NCBI RefSeq assembly: GCF_002356295.1
Contig: NZ_AP018042.1
Coordinates: forward strand, 620,001-684,000
From: Labilibaculum antarcticum
GTDB lineage: Bacteria; Bacteroidota; Bacteroidia; Bacteroidales; Marinifilaceae
Reading direction: 5' to 3'
Length of the DNA: 64,000 nucleotides
Positions 1-11,700 of the stretch are shown piece by piece. Made by a program: the position numbers and the translations under genes. The notes below the pieces were generated by a model. That model searched no databases, had not been told where the DNA came from, and saw nothing but the letters and a program-made list of their open reading frames with translations. Each line of letters begins with the position of its first letter. Within the stretch, counting starts at the first letter, position 1.

Positions 1-2367
1 AGATGCTGACCAATATAAAGGTTTCCATGCTGCAAACTTTGTATTAGCAGGATCTCCGCATTGATGAGCCAACAGCAGAACTTTTCCTCCTTGTTCCAAC
101 TTATTAAAAGCTTCGGAATTTAAACTTTCGGTAATTAAAATGTCATCCTGCTTCAAGTCCAATTGTTTTGGATAAATCCAGATGTGCCAGGCATTCACAA
201 ATTCGGTACCTTGAACACTTAGTTGCAATGTGTATTGGGAAGCTTTCTTTACGTCGGGTAATTTTACTTCCAGAACGCCAACTTTTAATAATGTTCCCTT
301 CTGATAATCAGCAGCAGAAAAGACACCTTCAAGTAATTCTTCTTCAATATCCGAAACCAAACTCCATCTAATGCTTTGATTATTTAAATCGGCTTCACCA
401 AAATGATGTAGTAAAACTTCTGATTTTAATGAGTCTCCTCCCCAAAAAGTATAGGACGGTAATTTTACCAAAGGAACAATGGTATTGCTAAATTGGCGAA
501 ACTCTTCGGGGGTAACAATTCCTTTCGAATCGTAAAAACAATCCAACCACCCAATTAAAGCTTCTCCTTGTCCCTGATAATCCTGCATACTCAACAACTG
601 AATTCCCGCACAAGAAGGGGTGCGCATAAAGGATTCTATTTCATCTTTGTACAACAAAACAGAAAGTTTACCCGAAGCTTGATGCAGCTCCTTGTCCTGA
701 GAAAAAACACCATTCTTTTTAGCCTGTTCTCTAAAACCTTCTAAATTTCGGGCACGAAGCACACCAGTATATTTGTCAATTTCTTTCCATTCAGGATAAA
801 CCGGCCACTGACCAATTTCATGGGCAATTACAGGAACAGGTGTTTGTCCGTAGTTTTTCTCATAATCCCAATTGTTGTTGTTGGTCATGTGCTGACGTAC
901 TCCTCCAATGCCAGGGTAACTATGGGTTGCTGAGTATTCACAATTTGGGGTTACCGTTCGGGCTGTAGAGGCTGCATACAAACGACGTGAGTCTTTTTCT
1001 TTTGCCTGACGCATCCATTCACCCATTACATCAAAATCGGAGTTTCCTAACTCATTTCCAATGCAAAACAGAATGAAAGACGGGTGATTCCCATAGGTGT
1101 CGAGAACACGATTAATTTCCGCTTTTACAAATTCTGATGCGTCGGGGTTATCTGGTCCTAACCCTTTAGGTTCACCTTGTGTGTACATTTCGGGTCTGTC
1201 TTTCGACTCTTCTTTACTTAAAGCCATCCACCAATCGATCCATGTTGAAGCTTCTGCCTGAATATATATTCCTAACTCATCGGCTGCTGTAAAAGCCGCT
1301 TCGGGCGGACACCATGAATGAAAACGAACGTGATTTAATCCATACTCTTTATAAATTCGGAAAATACGCTTCCATCCTTCTACATCCATGCTTGGATAAC
1401 CTGTTAATGGAAAATGAACACAATCCAGATTTCCTCGTAAAAAAACAGATTCGCCGTTTATTAAAACATGACTTTTGGATGCTGAAACCTTACTAAAACC
1501 AAAATTTGTTTCGTAAGTATCAACAGATTCTCCATCTTTCAAAGTTGCCTCCAATCGATAAATAGCCGGGTTGAATTCGTTCCACAGTTTGATCTTGTTA
1601 GTAATGGGAATAACAACTTGTTGCTGCATATCTGTTACTGACACCAAGCTTTCAACAAGCAGCTTATTATTTGATGTATCGAACACTTTTACTTCAAGAG
1701 AAGTAGTTAATCCTCCCGTTTTTGAAAGCTTCACATCAAGTTCAAGTTGATTGTTTTCTGCATAGGGAAAAGTACGAATACTCTCAATATTAAGATCGTT
1801 GCGGGCTTGTAACTCTATTTTACCTACAACTCCATTCCATATGGATTGAGTGTACTCTCCGTAAGCATGTCCCTTATCGCCCATATTGCGAATGAGGCTA
1901 TTGTCAATTCGCAATGTTAAACGGTGTTTTCCTTCTTTAAGAACTCCTAAATGATGCACGTGAGGCGTTGCTAAAGCATCTTTTGTGCTTAACTCTTTGC
2001 CATCAACATAAATTTTAGACTGCCACAGTACGCGTTCTAACAATAGAGTAATTTCCTTATCTTTCCATTCCTCTGGAATCTCTATTTCGCGCTGATACCA
2101 TGCTGCACCAATATATTTATGTACTCGGGTTAAAATCCCATAGTCAGATCCACTTGTTTTCTCACCATACCCAGCTTCATCTGTTGTACCCGGAAGCTTA
2201 ATTTGATCTTTAAGATCTTGATTAAACCAAGATTGCTGAACACCTACATTTTCGGGATCGAGTTGAAAAGCCCATTCTCCAGACAGATCAACTTGTGATT
2301 TTTGAATTGGTGCGCATGCTCCCAAAAGACACATGAATATAATTAGTAATAAATTTAACCGTTTCAT
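1..2367 (-). CDS. GH2 beta-galactosidase-like lipoprotein (3' end outside window)
   Basis: The frame stays open from the ATG at 2367 to the left edge (789 codons), so the C-terminus is missing. The product begins with a lipoprotein signal ending LLGAC, so it is probably tethered to the outer membrane or periplasmic face. A jelly-roll sugar-binding domain (about 25-190, containing GEWAFQLDP and GAAWYQREI) is followed by an Ig-like domain and a TIM barrel. The barrel holds GNELG near residue 437 (expected GH2 acid/base) and HEIGQW near 516 (probable nucleophile region). It lies 71 bp downstream of the GH110 gene and is probably co-transcribed. Family 2 is clear; beta-galactosidase specificity is inferred from the neighbour. 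Confidence 0.85.
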   Translation of the reverse strand, partial: MKRLNLLLIIFMCLLGACAPIQKSQVDLSGEWAFQLDPENVGVQQSWFNQDLKDQIKLPGTTDEAGYGEKTSGSDYGILTRVHKYIGAAWYQREIEIPEEWKDKEITLLLERVLWQSKIYVDGKELSTKDALATPHVHHLGVLKEGKHRLTLRIDNSLIRNMGDKGHAYGEYTQSIWNGVVGKIELQARNDLNIESIRTFPYAENNQLELDVKLSKTGGLTTSLEVKVFDTSNNKLLVESLVSVTDMQQQVVIPITNKIKLWNEFNPAIYRLEATLKDGESVDTYETNFGFSKVSASKSHVLINGESVFLRGNLDCVHFPLTGYPSMDVEGWKRIFRIYKEYGLNHVRFHSWCPPEAAFTAADELGIYIQAEASTWIDWWMALSKEESKDRPEMYTQGEPKGLGPDNPDASEFVKAEINRVLDTYGNHPSFILFCIGNELGNSDFDVMGEWMRQAKEKDSRRLYAASTARTVTPNCEYSATHSYPGIGGVRQHMTNNNNWDYEKNYGQTPVPVIAHEIGQWPVYPEWKEIDKYTGVLRARNLEGFREQAKKNGVFSQDKELHQASGKLSVLLYKDEIESFMRTPSCAGIQLLSMQDYQGQGEALIGWLDCFYDSKGIVTPEEFRQFSNTIVPLVKLPSYTFWGGDSLKSEVLLHHFGEADLNNQSIRWSLVSDIEEELLEGVFSAADYQKGTLLKVGVLEVKLPDVKKASQYTLQLSVQGTEFVNAWHIWIYPKQLDLKQDDILITESLNSEAFNKLEQGGKVLLLAHQCGDPANTKFAAWKPLYWSAS

Positions 2368-2438
2368 TTCATTAAATTTTAAGTTCATTTTCTATTTACC
2401 AAGTTCAAAAGGCTTCACGATCTCAGCTTATACTTCAA

Positions 2439-4283
2439 TTACTGAATCGTCAACTCTTCATTATCCAAATCTACTTCCTTCCTGTTCATTCTTTTTAACA
2501 CAATATTCTTACCCAAGACATCCTCACCTATTTTATTTCCGGATATTTTCACATTCAAACATGCATCAATCAAAAAAGAAGCCTTTTGAAAGTGCCAGGG
2601 ATTGTAGTCGTAGCTACGTGTAATGATGTTGTTCATGAAACTTAAACCATCAACTGATAAGGCGTACAGAATAGGATAATCGGATGGTGCAAATGAATTA
2701 TTTTCGATTCTTATATTTTTATGAAATGGGCGCAATGAATCCGGCTCAGGAATTTCGGGGTAAATACTAATAATTGCATTACAGAATTGATAAAAGGAAG
2801 AATTACAAGGTGTTCTAAACTCATTGTTTCTAATGGTAACATCTGTAACAGCACCGCTTTCGTACCAATTATTAGCATCTCCCGCAATTAAAATGGCAGA
2901 ACCACTCGTTTCGAATACATTATTTTCAATCACTACTTTGCCTGGTGTAGAAATTAGATACCCCCGAGCTCTGCAGCTCCCCACAAAACAATTTGTTATG
3001 GTAGCATTAGGTGTCCAACTTAAATTCTCAATAGAATATCCGGCATTTAAAATTTTAGGTATTTCGGATTCAAATTCGAGTATGATAGTATCTTTTGTTA
3101 AAAGTTTGAAGCTTTTAACCATTCCATTGCCAATGGAATTCATTGATTTTTTATCAATAAAACTAAGTTTATCCCCTTTCTCAGCCCAATTTAATCCACA
3201 ACTCATGCTGTGTGCGAACTTACATTTCAACGAGTAATCATTTATTCTATCAACAATAGGAACACAGGTTCCATGAATATTAATTGGATCATCCATTAAA
3301 CCCTGGGCGTCACAATCATCAATAATAATTTCTCCCTTGCATCCCATAAAATGCAAACCATCATCATGGCCACTTAGGTATCTTTTTTTGTGTGGATTCG
3401 GTATCATATTTACATTTCTCATCTCTATGTTTTCACAATATTGAGAAAGAATACCCAGGCCAGAAGTGTGATATACATTAATATTTTCCAGTTTCGAATT
3501 TTTACTGTGAAATAAAAACATTCCTGCATGATCCCGGGTACTATGCCGCATGATTAAATGATTCCCAACAGCAGGTGTTTTGGTGAAATCCGCCTGCATT
3601 AAAATAAGGCCTGGCGCTGTTTCGGTATATTTTACATTCTCTATATCTCCATTCACACAACCATGTCCCCCTGTAAATGCTGGAATTATGTGATCATTGT
3701 TGTATTCAATCAACCATGAGCCATTTGAAAGTTTCCATTCCTCTTCCCAATTCTTACCAATAAAAGTCAATCCTTTTTTATGAACTCTATGGGGAAATTG
3801 AAGAGTATCAATTCGAACTAAAATATGGATTGAATCAGCCTCAACAACTTCCGATTCAGCGGTTAAAGGAATATCCCAGTCGATATTTACATTCTGAATA
3901 GTAATATTTTCAGAATGATCCAAGGTGAATGGCTGTATATGTCCATGATAGATAAAATCGGAGCCTTGAGCATCTATCGTAATATTTTTCTTCCCTTCAA
4001 TCAAAATCGCTAATCTTTTAGGATTTACATCGTAGGTATTGGTTTCAAAATAGGCTTTGTAATAGTTTGAATCGGGGTAAAAATCATAACGCCCTTTTGG
4101 AAAAACAATTTTCACAGGCTCATCCCCCAGGTTCTCAATTAACTGATTTGCCAAAGCAGTCACACTTTGATTTGTATTGGCTGCAATTCCAAAATCAGCA
4201 ACATTTATTTGTTTTACATTCTCATCGCTGTTACAAGCAACAAGAACAAATAGTAACATTATAGATGATATTAATATTTTCAT
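2439..4283 (-). CDS. GH110 alpha-1,3-galactosidase-like lipoprotein
   Basis: A 614-residue protein predicted to be a right-handed beta-helix exo-glycosidase removing terminal alpha-1,3-linked galactose. The internal ATG at 4283 is preferred over 4322 because it starts a lipoprotein signal ending LVAC. GH110 hallmarks are HDDGLHF near residue 307 and DDPINIHGTC near 331. The spacing of these acidic residues fits the three catalytic aspartates I recall for characterised GH110 enzymes. Repeated N-x-h-I/V turns (for example ITIQNVNID, VVIENNVFE, VTIRNNEF) mark the helix coils. It sits between the symporter and the GH2 gene in a probable three-gene operon. Blood-group B, carrageenan-type or other alpha-galactosides are all possible substrates. 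Confidence 0.85.
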   Translation of the reverse strand: MKILISSIMLLFVLVACNSDENVKQINVADFGIAANTNQSVTALANQLIENLGDEPVKIVFPKGRYDFYPDSNYYKAYFETNTYDVNPKRLAILIEGKKNITIDAQGSDFIYHGHIQPFTLDHSENITIQNVNIDWDIPLTAESEVVEADSIHILVRIDTLQFPHRVHKKGLTFIGKNWEEEWKLSNGSWLIEYNNDHIIPAFTGGHGCVNGDIENVKYTETAPGLILMQADFTKTPAVGNHLIMRHSTRDHAGMFLFHSKNSKLENINVYHTSGLGILSQYCENIEMRNVNMIPNPHKKRYLSGHDDGLHFMGCKGEIIIDDCDAQGLMDDPINIHGTCVPIVDRINDYSLKCKFAHSMSCGLNWAEKGDKLSFIDKKSMNSIGNGMVKSFKLLTKDTIILEFESEIPKILNAGYSIENLSWTPNATITNCFVGSCRARGYLISTPGKVVIENNVFETSGSAILIAGDANNWYESGAVTDVTIRNNEFRTPCNSSFYQFCNAIISIYPEIPEPDSLRPFHKNIRIENNSFAPSDYPILYALSVDGLSFMNNIITRSYDYNPWHFQKASFLIDACLNVKISGNKIGEDVLGKNIVLKRMNRKEVDLDNEELTIQ

Positions 4284-4327
4284 TATTGAAGTTTTAAAAT
4301 TACGACACATAAAATTAGACATCCAAT

Positions 4328-5713
4328 CTACTTGATTAGCTCATGTTCTATTTCTTCTAATGTTTTACCTTTTGTTTCAGGAAGTTTTTTCCAAATAAAT
4401 AAAAATCCCATAACGGATATCAATCCATACAACCAAAATGTACCTGAGGCATTAAGCAATTTATTAAGAAAAGGAAAAGAATATGTAAGAAGAAAACTTG
4501 CTGTCCAAAGCGAAACTGTGGCCACAGCCATTGCGCCTCCACGAATTTTATTGGGAAATATTTCAGATAAAACAACCCACGTAATAGGAGCCAATGACAT
4601 TGCATAGCAAGCAATTGCTAAAATAACCAAGAAAAGCAAGATAAATCCACTAAACTGGAAGTAATATGCTGCTCCCATAAGTGCATAGATACCTGCTAAT
4701 CCTCCAGCACCAATAAGCATCAAATTTCGTCTTCCAAAGCGATCTACGGTGTAAATTGCTACAAAAGTGAATAAGAGATTTACACTACCAGTAATCACAA
4801 TATTGAATAGAATATCAGAAACTCCATAACCTGCCGCTGTAAAAATTTCATCGGCATAATTAAAGATGACATTAATACCACACCACTGCTGAAAAGCTGC
4901 TAATACAATACCAATAAGTAATACTTTTTTCAATTTTGGATCAAACAATTGACGCCAGTTTACTTTCTCTGGAGACAAGCTTAAAGATTCCTTAATACTT
5001 ACATATTCTGATTGGGCATAAATAGTTCCTCCAATACGAGTCAGAATCTTTTCAACCGTTTTTTCTGCTCCGTTTTTAGCCAACCAACGAGGACTCTCAG
5101 GTACAAAAAACATCAAAACTAAAAACAAACCTGCAGGAAATAATTCAGCCCAAAACATCCAACGCCAACCAACTTGGCCATTCCATGAAGCAAGTATTTC
5201 AGCATCCGAAGCATCAACTGTCACCACATCGGCAATTTGCCAATTAACCAATTGTGCAGCCAAAATACCAATTACAATAGTTAACTGATTCAAAGAAACA
5301 AAACGCCCTCTCATACTTGCAGGGGAAACCTCTGCAATATACATGGGCGATAAATTCGATGCTAACCCAATACCAATACCTCCTAATATCCTATAAAAAA
5401 CAAAAACATTAAATATATCGGAATAACCTGTTCCTAAGGCTGATATTAAGAATAAAAAAGCCGAAAATATCAATAATTTTTTACGCCCAAAGCGATCACT
5501 TAAAATTCCGGAAATAATTGATCCTAACAAACAGCCAACCAAAGCACAACTCATTGCCCATCCTTGTAAATTAGGCGATTGTGCTATATCAAAGAATTTC
5601 TCGTAAAATGGCTTTGCACCACCAATAACCACCCAATCATACCCAAATAGTAAGCCTCCCATGGCTGAAACCATAGAAATAGCAAAAATATATTTCGAAT
5701 TAAATTTAATCAT
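4328..5713 (-). CDS. Sugar/proton symporter, MFS sugar-porter family
   Basis: A 461-residue inner-membrane protein with about twelve hydrophobic segments. Sugar-porter signatures are visible: GGLLFGYDWVVIGG in helix 1, DRFGRKK after helix 2, PESPRWL before the central loop and PETKGKTLEEIE at the C-terminus. It resembles XylE/GalP-type transporters and probably imports the monosaccharide released by the GH110 and GH2 enzymes, plausibly galactose. It is the first gene of the run 5713 to 1, with a 44-bp gap to the preferred GH110 start, and is divergent from the AraC regulator at 5865. The exact sugar is not determinable. Confidence 0.88.
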   Translation of the reverse strand: MIKFNSKYIFAISMVSAMGGLLFGYDWVVIGGAKPFYEKFFDIAQSPNLQGWAMSCALVGCLLGSIISGILSDRFGRKKLLIFSAFLFLISALGTGYSDIFNVFVFYRILGGIGIGLASNLSPMYIAEVSPASMRGRFVSLNQLTIVIGILAAQLVNWQIADVVTVDASDAEILASWNGQVGWRWMFWAELFPAGLFLVLMFFVPESPRWLAKNGAEKTVEKILTRIGGTIYAQSEYVSIKESLSLSPEKVNWRQLFDPKLKKVLLIGIVLAAFQQWCGINVIFNYADEIFTAAGYGVSDILFNIVITGSVNLLFTFVAIYTVDRFGRRNLMLIGAGGLAGIYALMGAAYYFQFSGFILLFLVILAIACYAMSLAPITWVVLSEIFPNKIRGGAMAVATVSLWTASFLLTYSFPFLNKLLNASGTFWLYGLISVMGFLFIWKKLPETKGKTLEEIEHELIK

Positions 5714-5864
5714 TTTTAAAAGTATTGATTTACTAAGTTTTACTACTCTTTATTATATATCTCAAAATAAGCTTATAAACAGCGAATAAAAAATGGAAGT
5801 TCTCCTTAAAAGAATGGACTATATTACTATTTTTACATTTAAACATCAGCTCTAAGCATATCAA

Positions 5865-6743
5865 ATGAAAAAGAAAGAGGGCTTTACAGGTCAACGAACA
5901 GTTATTATTCCTCAATTCATTCTCAACGAACTTCGTAATGATGAATTAGGGTGTCAACTCTATCTGAGTGATATAGGATTTTATCCATATGCTAAATCAC
6001 ACCAACGTTCGCGAAATGAAGGATGCAAGCAAAATATATTTATTTACTGTACCCAAGGAGAAGGTTGGCTTTCTATTGCTGGTAAAATAACACCTATTAA
6101 AGCCAATCAGTATTTCATTATCCCCGAAGGAACTCCCCATGACTACGGAAGCAACAACAATAATCCATGGAGTATTTACTGGTTACACTACTCCGGGCAT
6201 TTAGCAACTCATTTTGATGATCCCTCAGGAAAAGTTAAAATAAAAAATATTCCTATTGTAGCAATGACTAACGATAGAATTCAACTTTTTGAGGAAATCA
6301 TTCAAAACCTGGAAATGGGTTATAGTCAGGAAAATCTATATTATGCCAATATCTGTTTGTGGCACTTTTTAGCTTCTTTCAAATATCCGAGTCAATTTGG
6401 ACAAATACGAACAAAACCTGAAAAAGATCTGATTGAAACCTCAATCATTTATATGCGTGAAAATCTATCAAATAAACTAAATCTTGAAACTCTTGCAAGC
6501 CACTCGGGACTCTCGCCCTCCCATTATTCAATGCTATTTCGACATAAAACAAAACGTCCGCCCATGGACTATCTCATTCATTTACGCATACAAAAGGCCT
6601 GTCAGATACTTGATGCTACAAAGCGTCGTATTAATGACGTGGGTAATCATGTTGGATATGAAGATCCTTATTACTTCTCTCGTATCTTCAAAAAAGTTGT
6701 CGGGATCTCTCCTGCACAATATCGTAAAGAACCAAAAGGGTAA
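5865..6743 (+). CDS. AraC-family transcriptional regulator with cupin sensor
   Basis: A 292-residue one-component regulator. Residues about 40-115 form an AraC-type sugar-binding cupin (VIIPQFILN, GEGWLSIAGK, YFIIPEGTPHDYG). Residues about 190-290 form two helix-turn-helix motifs (LETLASHSGLSPSHYSMLF and INDVGNHVGYEDPYYFSRIFK, ending ISPAQYRK). It is transcribed away from the symporter and shares a 150-bp intergenic region with it, so it probably controls the symporter-GH110-GH2 operon in response to a released sugar. It converges on susD, with a shared hairpin between them. Confidence 0.92.
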   Translation: MKKKEGFTGQRTVIIPQFILNELRNDELGCQLYLSDIGFYPYAKSHQRSRNEGCKQNIFIYCTQGEGWLSIAGKITPIKANQYFIIPEGTPHDYGSNNNNPWSIYWLHYSGHLATHFDDPSGKVKIKNIPIVAMTNDRIQLFEEIIQNLEMGYSQENLYYANICLWHFLASFKYPSQFGQIRTKPEKDLIETSIIYMRENLSNKLNLETLASHSGLSPSHYSMLFRHKTKRPPMDYLIHLRIQKACQILDATKRRINDVGNHVGYEDPYYFSRIFKKVVGISPAQYRKEPKG

Positions 6744-6762
6744 ACCAAAATCCACTAAAGTA

Positions 6763-6807
6763 AAAAGGTGCTTTACAGTGTTATTTAAACACCTTAAGGC
6801 ACCTTTT
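6763..6807. terminator. Two-tier bidirectional terminator hairpin
   Basis: A 9-bp outer stem (6763-6771 pairing 6799-6807) encloses an inner 5-bp stem (6778-6782 with 6788-6792). A- and T-rich flanks lie on both sides. It sits between the convergent AraC and susD genes and can serve both. Confidence 0.7.
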
Positions 6808-6824
6808 AATAATCACACTACTAA

Positions 6825-8651
6825 CTAATAACCATCATTTTGTATAATATCTGGATTTTTATCCATCGTTAAGGTTGGAATCGGCATCAACATCAATCGA
6901 GGTGCCCAAACTTTATTAGCACTATTGTTTCCAATAGGATCTAAGGTTTGACCATTCATCACAACACTTGCTGCCTGATCGCCTTTTATTCCACCATTAC
7001 GTTCAGAATCCTCATAAAGACGAATATCAAAATAACGCAGACCTTCTCCAGCTAATTCAACACGTCTTTCACGACGGATAAAATTAACACCAGCATCTTT
7101 ACCTAAACCGGCAGGCACATTTGGCATTCCGCAACGAGTACGTAATTCATTTAAGACACCAGAAACACTTCCGTCAAAGCCTGTTGTTTGAGTGTGGGCT
7201 TCTGCATAGATCAAATACATCTCTGCTAAACGAATTACCGGAAAATCTGCTCCACTCATATGGTAAGCATCGCCCCATACTGAGGCAACATCATCACCAC
7301 CACTCATTTTACGAAAAACAAAACCGGTTTGTCCGTAATTGTTATTATCATGCCTGTATTCAAAATAACTGTCATCAACAAAGGTATTTACCGCCGAAAA
7401 AGGAAAAACTATTGAAGCATACATTCTACTATCGCGGTTAAGAAATTGCTGCATGTATTTTTTATTAGCCAATTCATCTTTAATCGTTGAAACGGCATCA
7501 CTAAATGAGATATTATCCTCTACCGTACTTTCATTGCCATCGGCACCATTCTGAATGGTTCTAACTTCGCTCTTTAAGGCTTTAAAATCTTCTACACGAC
7601 TAGTAATTGGTGACAGAGCAGGTTTTGTTTTTCCATCACCCATCCAGTAAACGTCAACCAAGTCTTGAATTGGAGCAATAGTTGCCCAACCTTGCTTGCT
7701 CGTTAAATTTGGAGACAAGAAAGAAGTTACAGGGTTAAAATCGCCAAAATCCTCATTTGCCGCATATTCTTTTGCCAGTATTGTTTCTGTATTACCATCT
7801 ACATGCCACAAGTTCATGTAGTTAAAAACCCCTTTAATGAACGCATTCTCATCAATACCTAATTGATCAAAATCTACCAATGATTTAAAAAATTCAGCAT
7901 CCTTTTTCATCTCATCAGTTAATTCTCCAATGGTGTAAAGTTGGTAACCCCCGTTATCAATAACGTATTTCGCGGCACCTTCAGCAGCTGTGTAATCACC
8001 AAAATAGTAAGCTGAACGAGCCTTTAATGCATAAGCTATAGACTTTGTAAAACGACCAGGGTCATTTACTTCCGGAAGTAAAGCAATTGCTTCGTCGAAC
8101 TCCTGAAGAATCCATGCGCGAACCTCTTCTTTTGGTTCTCTAGTTAAAATTTCAAATTCATTCTCAACAGTTTTCACCAAGGAAATATCACCATAAAACA
8201 GAGTCAAATTTGTATAATGCCAAGCTCTCATAACACGAGCTTCACTTTTATACTTGCTGCGAAGTGCCTCATCAACCTTGTCAAACTCATCAACCTTATT
8301 AATAATCAGGTTACAAACTCTTACAGAACCATAGGTATTGCCCATATCACCATAATTCTTCCATTCTCCATATCCAAAACTTTCAGATCCGGAAACGGTA
8401 TTCGTTTGAATTTTAGCTCCGTGACTATCCCAGGAATTACGTGAATAACCATTGTCAGCGTATCCTTCATAAAAAGCAACATCAGAACCAATAACCTGGT
8501 TGTAGACTGAATTTCTTAAATTCTGTAATTGAGAGGCATCTACTTTTGATGGATCTAAAGACCCCTGTGGTGATTTATCCAGAAAATCATCTGAACAACC
8601 CGTCCCTATCAAAAGACTTGCACCAATAAAGAGTTTTATAATATTTTTCAT
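6825..8651 (-). CDS. SusD/RagB-family glycan-binding lipoprotein
   Basis: A 608-residue outer-membrane lipoprotein that caps the SusC porin and binds oligosaccharide. It has a signal ending LIGTGC followed by SDDFLDKSP, the classic SusD N-terminus. A TPR-rich body follows (RAWHYTNLTLFYGD, AYALKARSAYYFGDYTAAE). The C-terminal half carries FPVIRLAEMYLIYAEA, FIRRERRVELAGEGLRYFDI and the usual terminal LMPIPTLTMDKNPDIIQN. It lies 51 bp downstream of susC and is almost certainly co-transcribed. Confidence 0.95.
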   Translation of the reverse strand: MKNIIKLFIGASLLIGTGCSDDFLDKSPQGSLDPSKVDASQLQNLRNSVYNQVIGSDVAFYEGYADNGYSRNSWDSHGAKIQTNTVSGSESFGYGEWKNYGDMGNTYGSVRVCNLIINKVDEFDKVDEALRSKYKSEARVMRAWHYTNLTLFYGDISLVKTVENEFEILTREPKEEVRAWILQEFDEAIALLPEVNDPGRFTKSIAYALKARSAYYFGDYTAAEGAAKYVIDNGGYQLYTIGELTDEMKKDAEFFKSLVDFDQLGIDENAFIKGVFNYMNLWHVDGNTETILAKEYAANEDFGDFNPVTSFLSPNLTSKQGWATIAPIQDLVDVYWMGDGKTKPALSPITSRVEDFKALKSEVRTIQNGADGNESTVEDNISFSDAVSTIKDELANKKYMQQFLNRDSRMYASIVFPFSAVNTFVDDSYFEYRHDNNNYGQTGFVFRKMSGGDDVASVWGDAYHMSGADFPVIRLAEMYLIYAEAHTQTTGFDGSVSGVLNELRTRCGMPNVPAGLGKDAGVNFIRRERRVELAGEGLRYFDIRLYEDSERNGGIKGDQAASVVMNGQTLDPIGNNSANKVWAPRLMLMPIPTLTMDKNPDIIQNDGY

Positions 8652-8702
8652 ATTTTATTTTTTTATATTGACATAACTCAAGGGCTATGTTGTTATCACT
8701 AA

Positions 8703-11700
8703 TTAAAACGTAACCGAAACTCCTGATGTAAATGTTTTTACACCCAACTGAGCTCCACGTCCTGAAGATCTTTCAGGATCGAAATCCTTCATACGGTGAT
8801 CACCTCTAATTGTAAAAGGATTATCGGCTGATAAATAAACTCTTACTTTGTTAAGACCAACTTTTCGTGCAAGTTCCTTAGAGATATTATAGCTTAATGA
8901 GATATTCTTGATCCGGAAATAAGAAGCATCAAACAACCAATATGAAGACATTTTGTTATTGTATGTGTACCGGTCATCTGTTTCTCTAAATAACTTTGGA
9001 TAATTAGCATTTTGATTTGTTACTGTCCAGTTATCCTTTTGCCAGTTACGAGGTACTGAATTATTAAAGAATGCCTGAGAAGCCTCATTATCCATATACA
9101 TCTTTACTCCAGAAACACCCTGCCCTGTAACAGAAAGAGAGACATTCTTATAATTAAGCTCCAAATTTATACCATAAGTAAAATCAGGAACATCTTTTGC
9201 TACAATAGTTCTGTCCTTAGCATCAATTACACCATCTTCGTTTTGATCTACAAACTTTACCATACCAGCTTCCGGCATTTGTGTACCGTAAGGAATCAGA
9301 TTACCAGCATCTTCATCTGCTGTAGAATAAAGCCCATCTGCCTCTAACATATAAAAAGACCCAACAGACTCACCTTTTTCTAAAATAAAATAACTATCAG
9401 GAGGTAATTGATCAACCTTATCACCAAGGTCTAATATTTCATTTTTGTTGTACGCTAAATTAAAACCAAACTGATAAGAAAAATCACCTATGTCTTTACG
9501 ATGAGTCAAAGCCAATTCGATACCACGATTACGAACACTTCCAACATTCCGTGCAGGAACCTTATCACTACTTAATCCTGTTTCAGCATAAACATCCTCT
9601 GCTTGGATTAAGATATCATCAGTAATTCTGTTGTAAAGATCCATTGAAAACCCTAAAAGACCATTGCCAAAAATAGCATCAACTCCAAAGTTAGTAGTAG
9701 TAGCAGTCTCCCATGTTAAGTGAGGATTTCCAATACGTCCTTCAACTAAAGTTGGGAGAACGTTTCCGCTAACCAATGCTGTCCCACTTGCTTCGTAAGT
9801 TGAATAAGTATCATACAAACCAACATTGTTAATGTTACCATTCTGTCCCCAAGAAGCTCTCAGTTTTAAATTATCTAACCATTCTACATCAGTTAAAAAT
9901 GCTTCTTGATCCATACGCCATCCTGCTGAGAATGATGGGAAATATCCCCAACGTCCTTCTTTAGCAAAACGGGAAGATGCATCAGCACGTAAATTAGCCT
10001 CAAATAGATATTTTTGATTGTAATTGTAAGTTAATCGTCCAAAATAAGACAGTGTACTTGATTCTTGTACATCCCCCTCTGTTGTCAATTGCTTTTCTGG
10101 ATCTCTGGATCCTCCATCTAAAGCATTCATCTCATTACTGGCAAAATCTTTCCGTCCAACCTTTAAATTCTTAAAAGTATAGGTGTCGGCATGTATTCCG
10201 GCCATAGCAGAAATATTATGAACCTCATTTAAAGTCTTTTCATAATTTACCCATCCATCGTAATTCAATTTCTCTGAATACTGCCAATTCACATCCATCT
10301 GATTCACATCCGATTCAGTACCTGAAATAAGTCCAGAGGAAGGATTCAGAAAACTAGGAACACCTTCTTTTTTATTCTGAAAAGAAAATCCTCTGTAATC
10401 CCAGTACCTATAACCAACTTGATTACTGATCTTTAAACCTTCCATCGGAGTGATTTCTGCTGTCATTGAACCCAAAAGATGTTTGGTGTCAGAATTAGCG
10501 CGGCCACCTTCTTCCAGGGTTCTAAGAGGATTAGCATTAATCTGTGCAGGAGAAGCCATAGAATTATCACGAACCGATCCCCAGTCTCCATTGGTGTGTT
10601 TCGCTACTTGCGTTGGAGGAACACGTAAAAACTCAGTTAGTGCAGCATATCCCTTCTCTCTTTCGTATTTTTTATAAATAAAATTCACATTAGAGGTAAC
10701 AGTCAACCAGGGCTTTAATTTCGAAGTCGTTTTCGATGAAAAATTATAACGATTAGTTGCTTCTCCAGGAGTGAAAGTTTCGTTTCTTAAAAAACCCAAA
10801 CCAAAAGCATATGTTGTTTTATCACCACCTCCAGAAAACAACATGTTGTGCTTTGTGAAAAGAGCTTTATCATCCAATACTTCATCAAACCAATTGGTAT
10901 TTGGATAACGATCAAGATCTGTACCTGCCTTGTAGTTTGCTACATCTTCAGCACTAAAGCGCAAACCATCTTCACCAACACCACTATTTAACTCCGAAGT
11001 ACGATACATTTCAGCATAAGTCCATGAATCAACAACTTCAGGTGTATAAGTAGAAGTGCTAAATCCTACAGATCCATTGTAGACCACTTGCAACTTCCCT
11101 TTGGTTCCTGTTTTAGTAGTCACTAAAACAACCCCATAAGCAGCTTTTGCCCCATATATAGCAGCCGAAGAAGCATCCTTTAAGAAGGAAAGATTCTCAA
11201 TAACACTTGGGTCCATATTGCTAAAAAAATCAGAACTCACTTCGATACCATCCACAATATAAAGAGGAGAAGATGAACCTAAATTACCACGTCCACGAAT
11301 ATTGATTGAAGTCCCACCTGGGCGAGAGATAATAGTTACTCCTGGAATTGCTCCCTGAAGTGATTTCAAGATGTTTTCGGATGGTCTATCCTCAATTTTC
11401 TTTGCATCAATAGAAACTACAGACCCAGTCATATTTACCTTTTTCTGTGTTCCATAACCAACTACAACAAGCTCGTCAAGCAATTCTGTTTCCTCTTCCA
11501 TGGTACAATTAATAACAGAAGATGACGCAGTAATCGTTTGCGTTTTAAATCCCATGAAAGAAAACTCAAGTACATCTCCCATGCTACATGTTAATTCGTA
11601 AGCTCCATCAAAATCAGTGGAAACTCCATTAATGGTTCCTTTTACAATGATATTGACTCCAGGAAGAGGAAGTCCACTATTATCCAGAACCGTTCCTTTA

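Noticed and set aside
2333-2623. 96-codon plus-strand frame near the GH110 end
   Set aside because: Antisense to GH110 and GH2 with no independent support.
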